NCBI GenBank assembly: GCA_964468185.1
Contig: CAYXTR010000008.1
Coordinates: 97,857 to 161,856 of the forward strand
From: JANQFV01 sp964468185
Lineage (GTDB): Bacteria > Planctomycetota > Phycisphaerae > UBA1845 > Fen-1342
Reading direction: 5' to 3'
Length of the DNA stretch: 64,000 nucleotides
How positions within the stretch are numbered: position 1 is the stretch's first letter; the number at the start of each line of letters is the position of its first letter. Position numbers and translations under genes: made by a program. Positions 7,736 through 16,719 of this stretch are shown piece by piece. The notes beneath the pieces were generated by a model. The model was not told the origin of the DNA. It saw only the letters and a list, made by a program, of their open reading frames with translations, and did not search any database.

Positions 7736-9392
7736 CCATAGAAGGAAGCCCCCTCATCGCGACGTCAGCGACCGGCGCCTCGCCCTGAGCCGGGGTACGG
7801 CGGCGCTGGGCGGCGGGGTTGACGTCTGGCACGGTCCACTGCTGCGGGGGATGGCCGGTCGGTCGGGGCCGCTTGCGACGGAGGTAGGTGAAGGGCTTGA
7901 TGAAGGGCTGGTAGATGAAGTTGCGGCCGATCTTGCGAACAATGCGATAACCCACGAAGACCGTCGGGCAGAACCACGGGCGGTCCAGCACGGCACGCGT
8001 GGGGCGCGCCGTGGCGACGTCGATGACACGGTGGCAGAGCCAGCGCGGTGAGCCGATGTTTCGGAGATTCAGCACGGCGCGGAGCCACATGCCGAGATAG
8101 TCGCTCTTGGCGAATTCGAGGCCGCCGGTGCCCATGTGGTCGTAGGCGGCGCGGTCCTGCTGGGCGATAAGGCCTTCGCGGCGGGCCCGTTCATAGAGCG
8201 GCGTACCGGGGTAGAACATTAACGGAAACACGCGGAGGACGGAACGGCCGATGTGGTGGTCGGCGATGAACCGCATGGACTCGATGACGTTGTCGCCGGG
8301 CTCGAAGGGGTTGCTGACGATGTAGTGGTATTCGGTCGGGATGCGATGCCGGGCGAAAACGCGGATGGCGTCAGCGATGCGCTCCTTCTTTGTTGGCCGC
8401 AGATAGATGTTGCGCAGGGTGTCCGTGCTGGCAGACTCGATCCCCATGCTGATGAGCTCCAGCGGAACGCGGGCCAGCGCGGCGACTTTGCGCTCGGTCA
8501 CCGTGTTGGGAAACGCATCGAGTTGCAGCGGCAAGTTGATGTCGCGACTGTACTTCTCGGCGAAATCCTCGATTTCCGCTTCGCTGCGGACAAAGAACAG
8601 GTCGTCGACGAAGTTGATCGCCCGAATGGTCGGGAAGCAGGCGAGAGCCTGACGAAGCTCGGCGAGAACGTTGTCGAGCGAGCGCGTGCGGACCCAGCGA
8701 CCGCCGCCCTTGTGGATATTCTGGAGGGCGGTGTTGTTGCAGAACGTGCAGTGGTAGGGACAGCCGCGGGTGGTGACCGTGCGGAACGTGTGAACAGCAC
8801 CCCGCAGGTTGCGGGGATTGGCACGCTCGAGCCCATCGGGGCCGGCGACCCAGTGGGTGCCGAGGTCGTAGTCGGGAAAGGGTAGCGCGTCGAGGTCGGT
8901 CTCGAGGGGGGCAAGGTCGTTGCGGATTTCCTCAGTATTGCCAAACGCGCCGCCGCCGCGGAAGCACATACTGGGTGTACGCGTCGGATCGCCGGCACCG
9001 GACATGCGCTGAGCAAGTTGCAGGAACGGTTCCTCGCCCTCACCGATGCAGATTGCGTCGGCGGTTTCGAGCGATTCCTGGGCGGCGACGGTCGGATGCG
9101 TGCCGCCCCAGACGATGGGCGTTCTGACGCCGGCCTGGCGGATTCGCTCGGTGAGGAAGCAGGCACGGTGGTAGTTGTTGGTCATCAGGCTCATGCCGAT
9201 GAGGTCACAATCACGCAGTTGGGCAAGCAGATCGGCAAGCGCCGCCGGGCTGTAATCCGGCTCGACGGTATCGCGGCGCGAGCACATGAAGATGAGCGAC
9301 ACGTCCTGGCCGGCGGATTTCAGGTAGGAAGAGACATAGCGCAAGCCAATGGCGAAAGGATGCGTGTGCGTGGAGATGAGTGCGATCTTCAT
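7671..9392 (-). CDS. B12-binding domain radical SAM protein
   Basis: The N-terminal part (about 1-130) is a cobalamin-binding fold with 'VWGGTHPTVAAQ' and 'ICIGEGEEPF'. The radical SAM core follows, with CxxxCxxC at Cys211, Cys215 and Cys218, the ligands of the 4Fe-4S cluster. ATG 9392 is preferred over longer frames because the fold begins at once with 'MKIALISTHTHP'. The C-terminal 50 or so residues are low-complexity (Pro, Thr, Ser, Arg) and overlap the convergent lipoprotein gene. Such enzymes methylate or rearrange unactivated carbons; the substrate cannot be read from context. Confidence 0.9.
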   Translation of the reverse strand: MKIALISTHTHPFAIGLRYVSSYLKSAGQDVSLIFMCSRRDTVEPDYSPAALADLLAQLRDCDLIGMSLMTNNYHRACFLTERIRQAGVRTPIVWGGTHPTVAAQESLETADAICIGEGEEPFLQLAQRMSGAGDPTRTPSMCFRGGGAFGNTEEIRNDLAPLETDLDALPFPDYDLGTHWVAGPDGLERANPRNLRGAVHTFRTVTTRGCPYHCTFCNNTALQNIHKGGGRWVRTRSLDNVLAELRQALACFPTIRAINFVDDLFFVRSEAEIEDFAEKYSRDINLPLQLDAFPNTVTERKVAALARVPLELISMGIESASTDTLRNIYLRPTKKERIADAIRVFARHRIPTEYHYIVSNPFEPGDNVIESMRFIADHHIGRSVLRVFPLMFYPGTPLYERARREGLIAQQDRAAYDHMGTGGLEFAKSDYLGMWLRAVLNLRNIGSPRWLCHRVIDVATARPTRAVLDRPWFCPTVFVGYRIVRKIGRNFIYQPFIKPFTYLRRKRPRPTGHPPQQWTVPDVNPAAQRRRTPAQGEAPVADVAMRGLPSMATHPTQTATSEASSESRRAPR

Positions 9393-9627
9393 GCCAAGAC
9401 CCCTGGCGCGACCAACCACGCCAGCTTGTTTCCACAAGACTGACGTCGCCGCATATGTACGTGCCAACCCGAACAAATCTCGCCACCCGTCAGCGTAGTG
9501 AACTGTGTGGGGCGGTCAAGCAAAACTCCGCGCGTTTCGGCGGATTGATCAACGGGGGAATACTGGCGTACGTGTCCGGCGGGGCTCATACTGCCCTTGG
9601 CCACCCCCTCACGCTGTGGAGTCGCTC

Positions 9628-12135
9628 ATGCACGTGGGCATACTGGCGCTGGTTCTGTTCGCTGCAAACGATGCGGCCGCGCCGGAGGTGTGGCGGTTGG
9701 ACAATGGGGTGGAGGTGGTCGTTATCGAGGACCACAGCCTGCCGCTGCTGAGTGTGCAGGTATGGTTCGGCGTCGGGTCCGCTCACGATCCGGCGGAACT
9801 GCCGGGAAGAACACATGTGGCGCGCACGCTGCTGAATGACCGGGCGAATGCGGCACTGCGACTGCGGGGGGCCGGCGTTTGGTTCGCAGGGCACACGGAG
9901 CGCGATACGTGTTGTTTCGAGACCCTCACGCCGCCGGCGTTCCTCGACTTCGTGTTGCGTATCGAGGCCGAGAGGATGCGGCCGCGGCCGGTGACTGCGA
10001 GTGAATTGCATGCGGCTGTTCACGCAGCGGCTCGGGCCTATGCCCCGGACGACGAACGAGCGCTCGATCGAAACAACCGGGCGCTACTGGCGGCGGCATT
10101 CCGGGATCATCCGTACGGTCATCCGCCGACATTCGTTGCCGCGTCGCTGACGGACTGGACCGTCGCAGACGCGGAGACGTTCATTCGACGCTGGTTCGTG
10201 CCGGGAAACGCCAGACTGGTGGTCGTTGGCGACGTCCGCACCCCACGAGTAAAGGACCTGATCGAGCGACACTTCGGCGAATTGGATTGGGCCGAGCCAC
10301 CGAGTCGGCCTCAACTTCCGCCGATCCACCCCGGCCGCGTTGAACTTCCACCCGTCGAAGCCGCGCGCAGCGGCGTCACATTCGCGTGGGTCACACCCCC
10401 GCTGGGCAGCTTCGAGACTACCGTCATCGACGTCCTGATGCATCACCTGTGCGACGCCGAGGATGCGCTCCTGCGAACCGCATTGCAGGGCATCGGCTGC
10501 AAGCCGTCGCACTGGAAGCATCGCGCATGGCGTGATGCGGGCCTGCTCACGCTGAATGTGGTCCAGCGCGCTGCCCATCAACTTCAGAAAGAGCGGATCA
10601 CAGAATTGGTGTTCGAAACGCTGCGCACGGCGAGCGAGCGAATTTGCACGCCGGTCGAGCTGAACACCGCTCGGGGCACGGCGTCGGGCGCTTTGCGTGC
10701 AAAGCACGCGCGATTTCGCGCGCGAGCCCTGAACTACGGTCGCTATGAGGCGCTCACGGGCGAGGCCGGTCTGGCCGCCTACGCCGCTCCGCGCATCGCC
10801 GCCACCTACGTCGACGACCTCCGGCAGGCGGCCGCAGACTTGCTCACAACACGCGTGGTCATTCAACCACACTTGCCAGTACGGGACCAGCAAGCGGTAC
10901 CTGCCAGCACAGCGCCAGCGCCGATTGCGCCGCTGCTCCCAGAGGTGCCCGAGCTGCTCACGGGCCGCGCTGCCACCAACCTCCTGCTCGAGCACACGAG
11001 CGATGCACCAGCCGTACCGGCGACGGAACCGACGCGCGCGGCCCACTCCCACGACCTCGCGGAGCACGTCACGCTCAAGGTGATTCCGATCCAAGGACTC
11101 TCGCCAGCCGCAGTGCGCACACGCGTCACTGGCCCGAGTCCTGATCCCATTGCCCTCCGGATCCGCCCGTACGCATCCGCCCACTGGACCGCCGCACAGT
11201 ACCGCGCATACGAGCGCTACCACGGCCTCACGCTGACATCAAAGTGGCATCCGACCGGCTTCGACCTCGACGCCATCGGTCCCAGCCATCTCGTACCGCA
11301 GATGCTCGAGTTGCAGGCCGCTGCGATCCGCCACCCAGCGCCGGACACGCTCGCCTCCGAATTCTGGCCACGCGACGCGCAAATCGAAGTCGTCGTAGCG
11401 GGCGACGTCTCCGCGGCGGACGTGCTCGAGTCCGCCCGCTCCGCCTGGCCGGACTGGGATCCGGCCACAATCGCAGCAGCCGCACGCCAACACCCACCTC
11501 GCCCGAGCGCCAACTCCGAAACGCGACCAACCTCATCGCCCGCATCCTCGGAGCCGTCGTTCTGCTGGACCACCGACGATGCACCCGCTCGCATCAGCGC
11601 GTCGGACACGCTGACCGAGCCAGGCAACGGATGGACCGCGACGGATCGCCTGATCCTCCGCGCGGCGCTTCGCACCGTCGGTCACCCACGGGGTGACAAA
11701 ATGCTGGACAATGCGCGCTCCTGGCGCTGGCAGGCGGAAATGCAGAAGCCGTTCTACACCGTGTTCACGGCAGCCCTTCCCGTCGGCGCAACGGGGGAAT
11801 CGGAATCAATCGTTCAGGACCTGCTGACAGAACTGGAGCGTCTCAGCGCAGGTGCTCTCCCATCATCGCACGCAACGCTCGGCCTGCGCCACGCCCGGCT
11901 CGACCGCTGGCTCGAACTCCAATCCGCGGCTGACATCATCGCCGCCACCGACACGTGGTTACGCCCCCACGGGGATGCCCTCGAAGACATCGGTCCGGAA
12001 CACGTGAACAACTGGCTGCGACAACATTATCGCCCCGTGCGACGCGATTACCGGGGACGCGGACCTTCCCGGGATCGCGCAGCGTTCGAAAGTCTGGCCC
12101 CCAGCAAGCCCTCCGCGTCACAACCCTCCCGCTGA
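9628..12135 (+). CDS. M16 peptidase-like protein lacking the HxxEH motif
   Basis: The 835-residue product has the layout of a two-half M16 protease: 'VWRLDNGVEVVVIEDHSLPLLSV' like the family start (residues 21 on), an 'FVPGNARLVVVGDV' strand, and a second half from about 520. The zinc motif HxxEH should lie at residues 63-67, but reads HVART: only the first His remains, Glu is Arg and the second His is Thr. The usual downstream Glu helix is also poor in acidic residues. A short signal-like N-terminus (MHVGILALVLFAANDAAA) suggests export. I infer a non-catalytic M16 homolog, perhaps a partner or scaffold. ATG 9628 follows the best hydrophobic start. Confidence 0.8.
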   Translation: MHVGILALVLFAANDAAAPEVWRLDNGVEVVVIEDHSLPLLSVQVWFGVGSAHDPAELPGRTHVARTLLNDRANAALRLRGAGVWFAGHTERDTCCFETLTPPAFLDFVLRIEAERMRPRPVTASELHAAVHAAARAYAPDDERALDRNNRALLAAAFRDHPYGHPPTFVAASLTDWTVADAETFIRRWFVPGNARLVVVGDVRTPRVKDLIERHFGELDWAEPPSRPQLPPIHPGRVELPPVEAARSGVTFAWVTPPLGSFETTVIDVLMHHLCDAEDALLRTALQGIGCKPSHWKHRAWRDAGLLTLNVVQRAAHQLQKERITELVFETLRTASERICTPVELNTARGTASGALRAKHARFRARALNYGRYEALTGEAGLAAYAAPRIAATYVDDLRQAAADLLTTRVVIQPHLPVRDQQAVPASTAPAPIAPLLPEVPELLTGRAATNLLLEHTSDAPAVPATEPTRAAHSHDLAEHVTLKVIPIQGLSPAAVRTRVTGPSPDPIALRIRPYASAHWTAAQYRAYERYHGLTLTSKWHPTGFDLDAIGPSHLVPQMLELQAAAIRHPAPDTLASEFWPRDAQIEVVVAGDVSAADVLESARSAWPDWDPATIAAAARQHPPRPSANSETRPTSSPASSEPSFCWTTDDAPARISASDTLTEPGNGWTATDRLILRAALRTVGHPRGDKMLDNARSWRWQAEMQKPFYTVFTAALPVGATGESESIVQDLLTELERLSAGALPSSHATLGLRHARLDRWLELQSAADIIAATDTWLRPHGDALEDIGPEHVNNWLRQHYRPVRRDYRGRGPSRDRAAFESLAPSKPSASQPSR

Positions 12136-12148
12136 ACACGCAACCCCG

Positions 12149-12154
12149 TATAAT
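12149..12154 (+). promoter_or_regulatory. Candidate -10 element for serS
   Basis: A perfect TATAAT lies 46 nt before the serS start in the 64-nt gap after the M16-like gene. No matching -35 is visible, so the claim rests on the hexamer and its position. Confidence 0.4.
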
Positions 12155-12199
12155 GGCTGATCTTGGTTCCGCTGGCGCAAGACTCCCCGAGGCTGACGC

Positions 12200-13483
12200 A
12201 TGATCGATATCAAACTCATTCGCGAGAACCCCGACCTCGTCAAGAAAGCGGTCGCCGACAAGCACATGCAGGTCGACATCGACCGCGTCCTCGCCGTCGA
12301 TGCGCGTCGCCGCGAGATTGAAACCGAGTTCAACGACCTGCGCCACCAGCAGAAGACGGCCGGCGAGCAGATCGCGAAAGCCCCCAAAGAGCAGAAGGCC
12401 GAGCTCAGCAAGGCCATGGGCCAGCTCAAAGGCCGCCTGAAGGAACTCGAATCCGAGCAGGAGCAGGTAACCGCGGAGTTGAACGAGCTGATGCTGCTCG
12501 TCCCGCAAGTCCCCGACCCCGTCGCGCCCATCGGCCCCGATGAATCCGGCAACGTCGAGGTCCGCCGCGTCGGCACCCCCCGCCACAAGAGCGACTTCGG
12601 CTTCAAGTTCAAGGACCATCTCGAACTCGGCGAGGCCCTCGGCATCTTCGATATCGAACGCGGCGTGAAGATCGCCGGCAGCCGCAACTATGTCCTCCGC
12701 GGCGCTGGCGCCATGTTGCACGAGGCCGTACTGCGTCTCGCCTGGGACCTCATGATGGAGCGCGGCTTTGAGCCGCTGACCGTGCCCGTCCTGGTCACGG
12801 ACAAGCTCATGTACGGCACCGGCTTCTTCCCCCTGCATCAGGAAGAGGTCTATATCTGCGAGCGCGACAATCAAGCGCTGGTCGGCACCGCCGAAGTGCC
12901 CGTCACCGGCTTTCACAGCGATGAGATCCTGGAAGAAGCTGACCTGCCACGGCTCTACGTCGCACGCAGCACCTGCTTCCGCCGCGAGGCCGGCGCCGCC
13001 GGCAAGGACACGCGCGGTCTCTACCGCATCCACTTCTTCGACAAACTCGAACAGGTCGTCGTCTGCCAGGCCGACCCCGACGAATCCGCCAAATGGCACG
13101 AGGCCATCCTCAAGAACGCCGAGGATATGCTCCAGGCCCTCGAACTCCCCTACCGCGTTATGGAGGTCTGCACGGGCGACATGGGCCAGGGCAAGGTCCG
13201 CATGTTCGATATCGAAACGTGGATGCCCAGCCGCGAGGCCTACGGCGAGACCCACAGTGCGAGCCGGTTTCATGATTTTCAGGCCCGGCGGCTGAACCTG
13301 CGTTATCGGCGTTCGGACACCGGCAAGCCCGATTTCTGTCACACGTTGAATAACACGGTGATCGCCACGCCGCGGATACTGATCCCGCTGCTCGAGGTGA
13401 ATCAGAACGCGGATGGAAGCGTCACGATACCGGAGCGGCTGCGGCCGTACATGCGGAACGAAGAGCGGATCGTGGCGCGTTGA
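12200..13483 (+). CDS. serS: Seryl-tRNA synthetase
   Basis: This class II synthetase charges tRNA-Ser with serine. The N-terminal 110 residues form the long antiparallel coiled-coil arm that contacts the tRNA. The catalytic core has 'GTAEVPVTG' in the serine-binding region, motif 2 'FRREAGAAGKDTRGLYRIHF', and motif 3 around 'CHTLNNTVIATPRILIPLLE'. 'ETWMPSR' and 'SASRFHDFQARR' are also typical SerRS segments. At 427 residues it has the normal length. Confidence 0.97.
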   Translation: MIDIKLIRENPDLVKKAVADKHMQVDIDRVLAVDARRREIETEFNDLRHQQKTAGEQIAKAPKEQKAELSKAMGQLKGRLKELESEQEQVTAELNELMLLVPQVPDPVAPIGPDESGNVEVRRVGTPRHKSDFGFKFKDHLELGEALGIFDIERGVKIAGSRNYVLRGAGAMLHEAVLRLAWDLMMERGFEPLTVPVLVTDKLMYGTGFFPLHQEEVYICERDNQALVGTAEVPVTGFHSDEILEEADLPRLYVARSTCFRREAGAAGKDTRGLYRIHFFDKLEQVVVCQADPDESAKWHEAILKNAEDMLQALELPYRVMEVCTGDMGQGKVRMFDIETWMPSREAYGETHSASRFHDFQARRLNLRYRRSDTGKPDFCHTLNNTVIATPRILIPLLEVNQNADGSVTIPERLRPYMRNEERIVAR

Positions 13484-13581
13484 GGTCGGTGCGTCTATGG
13501 CGGAACGACTGGGCTGATGGACGGGGAGCGTTTGGCGCGCACATTGCTCATTACCCCCCGACTGCGTACGAACAGACCGGC

Positions 13582-14196
13582 TCAGGCGGATTCCTGCTCG
13601 CGATCCTCCGCCTCTTCCTCGCCCATGCCTGCCGGCGGCTGGATGTCCAGCTTGCGCATCTTGCGCCAGAGCGTGGTGCGACTGATGCCCAGCTCCTGGC
13701 AGGCCAGCGATCGATTCCAGTTGTGCCGGGTCAGCACATTCTCGATCGCCCGCCGCTCGGAGGCGTCGAGGATCGAGAGGCTTTGTCGATCTCGCAGGGT
13801 GACCGAGCGGTCGGCCGCTTCTCTGAACAGGCCATGGCCGGCGTGTCCATTACCGTTGAGGATCTTTTGGATCGACAGGCAATGAACCTCGCCGTTCATG
13901 CGTCGCATGAGAATCGGCAGCACGCACCCACGCACACGGTCGCCGCGGGCGACTTGCGCACCGACCGGGCAGCCCGGGGTGGCGATGCAGGCTGTGTCGC
14001 GGAAGATCTCATAGCAACGACGTCCGACAACGTCCGCGCGTCGCAGGCTCGTCGCCTGCTCGGCCGCGTGATTGAAGGCCGTGATCTCATAATCGCAGTC
14101 GATCGTGAAGACCGCGTCCTCAACAGCGTCGAGCAGCACATCCAGATGTTCGTGCAGAATTGACCGGCTATTCTGTGGCTCGCTCATACGATCCAT
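13582..14196 (-). CDS. PAS domain plus Fis-type HTH regulator
   Basis: Residues about 15-130 form a PAS domain with 'GRRCYEIFRDTACIATPGCP', a Cys-bearing loop seen in the sensory PAS domains of sigma-54 activators. Residues about 150-190 form a Fis-type helix-turn-helix ('AIENVLTRHNWNRSLACQEL', 'SRTTLWRKMRKL'). The AAA+ sigma-54-activating domain that normally sits between them is missing. At 204 residues it is a complete short regulator, since sensor and DNA-binding parts join smoothly. It cannot drive open-complex formation itself and may repress or compete. ATG 14187 (MSEPQ) is an alternative start. rpoN lies elsewhere in the window. Confidence 0.85.
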   Translation of the reverse strand: MDRMSEPQNSRSILHEHLDVLLDAVEDAVFTIDCDYEITAFNHAAEQATSLRRADVVGRRCYEIFRDTACIATPGCPVGAQVARGDRVRGCVLPILMRRMNGEVHCLSIQKILNGNGHAGHGLFREAADRSVTLRDRQSLSILDASERRAIENVLTRHNWNRSLACQELGISRTTLWRKMRKLDIQPPAGMGEEEAEDREQESA

Positions 14197-14332
14197 TCTA
14201 ATATTACAAACGCGTTATTACCAGAAACCCCAGGCCCGAACGGGCGTCAAAATGTTGGACCGTGGTTGCGGTTCCGCTAGACTGGCACCGCACGGTCGCG
14301 ACCGGAAACTCCCGCCCACAATCTGGAGTGAG

Positions 14333-16354
14333 ATGAGCAGACAACGCACCAAACGCGGACAAGGGACGAGCAAGCGGACGGCGAAGCCGCAACCTGAAAC
14401 CGTGGCTCATGCCCACGGGCCAAACCGCGGCGGATCGCCGGCGCTCGTCGTGCTGGGGGCGGTCGCACTGGCTTTCGCCGCGCTGATGTCGCTCCTGCTC
14501 GTCGTGGAGCACGTCGGCGGGCTGACGCTCCCCGGCTGTGGCGAGGGCGGGCCGTGCCAGCAGGCGTCGGAGAGCTTCTGGGGCGCGATTCGTGTCGGCG
14601 GGTTTGAGTGGCCCGTGGCGAATCTGGGCCTGGCGTACTTCGTCGCAATGTTCGTGGCATGGCTGCTGACCAGGGGAGCGCTGCCGACGACGCTGCGCTA
14701 CCTCACCCGACTGGGGGCCCTGGGGTCGGTGTTCTTCATGGTCATCATCGTGCAGAAGTGGATGTTCTGCCCGTACTGCATCGCGGCCCACGTGGGCAAC
14801 TTCGCGTTTTGGGGCCTCATGGAAGCCTCTCGCCGGCCTGCGCAGCGCCCCGCACGTGCCTGGGGCGGGCTCACGGCGGGTTTCGTCGCCGTCACGCTGG
14901 CCGTCGGAATCTGGCAGGCCCAGGTGCAGGCCCGCGTCATTGAACTGGGCGAGGAGGAGCGCGGGCAGGCCGTCCAGGAGATGATCTCGAAAGCCGCTCA
15001 GCAGGAGAATGAGGGCGAGCCGGCCGGCGAGGACACGGCCGTGGCGACAAACGATGGCGGCACCACGACGGAGCCATCACGTGTGGCGCCCGTCTCCAGG
15101 GTCGCTGATCCGGACCCGTTCGAGGGCCGCTATCGCTGGGGGCCGGAAAAGGCGCCGATCCGGATTGTGATGTTCACGAGTTACCAATGCCGGGACTGCT
15201 ACCGCATCGAGCAGCAGGTCGTCAAGCTCATGGAGCAGCGTGACGACGTCGCGATCTCGATCAAGCACTTCCCGATGAACTCCGAGTGCAACCCCTATAT
15301 GCCGAAACGCGAGCAGGAGCCACAGCCGAATGCCTGCTGGGCCTCGCGTGCCGCCGAGGCGGCCGGCATCCTGTGGGGTGCCGAAGGCTTCTGGAAGATG
15401 CACCAGTGGCTCTTCAAGCGCCGCGGCGTCTTCACCTCCAGCGAGCAACTCCTCAACGGCGTCCGCTCCTGCGGCTACGAGCCCGGCAACTTCCTCGAAG
15501 TGATTCAAAGTGAGGAGACACTCAATCGCGTCATCGCAGACTGCCACGAAGCGAAGCGACTCGGCCTGCACTTCACGCCCATGATCTTCATCAACGGCGT
15601 CGAGCTGCGCGGCTGGCACGTGCCGAATGCGTTGATCCGAACGGTTGAGGAAGTGGCGGCGACGAACCCGCCCGCAAAGACGGCCGCGGTGGATCGCCCC
15701 CCGCTGGCGGCGGACAAGTACGTCGCGGACTGGCGGGACCAGCCGGTGCGGGACATGCCGGCCGATGAGGCCCCCCGGCGGATGGGCGCGGACGATCCCA
15801 CGATCGATATCGTCCTGTGGGGAGACTACGAGGAGCCGCATACGGCCGACGCGGATGATCTGATCCGCACGTTCGTCAACACGCGGGAAGATGTCCGCTA
15901 CACGTTCCGTCACTATCCGTTCAACAGTGATTGCAATCCGAATATCAGCACCCAGCGGCACCCGGACGCCTGTACCGCCGCCAAACTGGCGGAGGCAGCC
16001 GCACAGCTCGGCGGCAACATCGCGTTCTGGAAGATGCACGCCTGGCTGATGGAGAACACCGATCCACTGAATGAGATCCGCATTCGCCTGGCCGCGACGG
16101 AGCTCGACCTAGATGCGGATGAGCTGCTGGCAGCGATGGATTCCGACGCCGTCGCGGCGAACATCCGTGCTGACGTCGCGGCCGGGAAGCAATTCCCGGC
16201 CCTGCGGCTGGGCGTGCGGCCGGGCATTTACTCCATTCCGTCGATCTTCATCAACGGTAAGTTCGTGCTGCGGTTCCTCAAAGAGGACCAATCGCTATTG
16301 CCGGAGATTCTGGCCGCAGCCGTGGTGCTGGTGGAGAAGGGTGAATCGCCCTAG
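14333..16354 (+). CDS. VKOR-DsbA-DsbA fusion thiol oxidoreductase
   Basis: The 673-residue protein joins three redox modules. A four- or five-helix vitamin K epoxide reductase domain (about 35-200) has loop cysteines 69 and 75 and the CPYC pair (146, 149). It is followed by a DsbA-like thioredoxin domain (about 265-445) with CRDC at 286-289 and the cis-Pro region 'LHFTPMIFINGVE'. A second DsbA-like copy (about 485-670) has EPHT in place of the CxxC (501-504) but keeps a 'YSIPSIFINGKF' segment. VKOR reoxidises DsbA while passing electrons to quinone, so this is a self-contained disulfide-forming machine of the cell envelope. ATG 14333 has CTGGAGTG upstream. Confidence 0.9.
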   Translation: MSRQRTKRGQGTSKRTAKPQPETVAHAHGPNRGGSPALVVLGAVALAFAALMSLLLVVEHVGGLTLPGCGEGGPCQQASESFWGAIRVGGFEWPVANLGLAYFVAMFVAWLLTRGALPTTLRYLTRLGALGSVFFMVIIVQKWMFCPYCIAAHVGNFAFWGLMEASRRPAQRPARAWGGLTAGFVAVTLAVGIWQAQVQARVIELGEEERGQAVQEMISKAAQQENEGEPAGEDTAVATNDGGTTTEPSRVAPVSRVADPDPFEGRYRWGPEKAPIRIVMFTSYQCRDCYRIEQQVVKLMEQRDDVAISIKHFPMNSECNPYMPKREQEPQPNACWASRAAEAAGILWGAEGFWKMHQWLFKRRGVFTSSEQLLNGVRSCGYEPGNFLEVIQSEETLNRVIADCHEAKRLGLHFTPMIFINGVELRGWHVPNALIRTVEEVAATNPPAKTAAVDRPPLAADKYVADWRDQPVRDMPADEAPRRMGADDPTIDIVLWGDYEEPHTADADDLIRTFVNTREDVRYTFRHYPFNSDCNPNISTQRHPDACTAAKLAEAAAQLGGNIAFWKMHAWLMENTDPLNEIRIRLAATELDLDADELLAAMDSDAVAANIRADVAAGKQFPALRLGVRPGIYSIPSIFINGKFVLRFLKEDQSLLPEILAAAVVLVEKGESP

Positions 16355-16374
16355 CACCGCGAGCGAGTTGTGAA

Positions 16375-16387
16375 CCCGCCAGGCGGG
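16375..16387. terminator. Possible bidirectional hairpin between convergent genes
   Basis: CCCGC and GCGGG pair around a 3-nt loop in the 44-nt gap between two convergent genes. The stem is only 5 bp and no long T-run follows, so this is a weak candidate. Confidence 0.25.
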
Positions 16388-16398
16388 AAGAGCTTTCT

Positions 16399-16626
16399 TC
16401 AGTACGCGCGAAAGATGCGGGAGTTGGTGCCGTCGGGCCCGACGCGCACACGGACGATCGCGAGACAGTTGGGGCAGCGGCCCTGGTACACCTTCTCGTC
16501 GGGCCGGCGATAGATGCGGGCATACACACTGCAGCATTCGAAATAGACGCCGATGTAGGGGCGGCGTCGAGTGGTCCGATCCCCGTCGGCCTGAGGGTCG
16601 TCGTTGTCGTCGTGATCGAACACCAC
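16399..16626 (-). CDS. Small zinc-ribbon protein, conserved type
   Basis: This 75-residue protein has a Cys-Cys pair in 'VYFECCSVYARIYR' and a second knuckle in 'GRCPNCLAIVRVRVG', so one zinc site is likely. An acidic, disordered start (DHDDNDD) precedes the domain. There is no signal peptide, so it should be cytoplasmic. Similar small CC/CPxC proteins occur in planctomycetes. The function is unknown. Confidence 0.65.
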   Translation of the reverse strand: MVFDHDDNDDPQADGDRTTRRRPYIGVYFECCSVYARIYRRPDEKVYQGRCPNCLAIVRVRVGPDGTNSRIFRAY

Positions 16627-16719
16627 GGGCGGTCTCCGCGTTCTTCCACCGTATCACTACGGTTATCGGCACGGGAAGCAGCAGCATTCACCCCCCCCGA
16701 CCGCCGCCGAGGTCCACGG

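Noticed and set aside
11936..13342. 468-residue frame opposite serS
   Set aside because: Low-complexity shadow of the serS codon pattern; no domain and it covers the whole of a certain gene.
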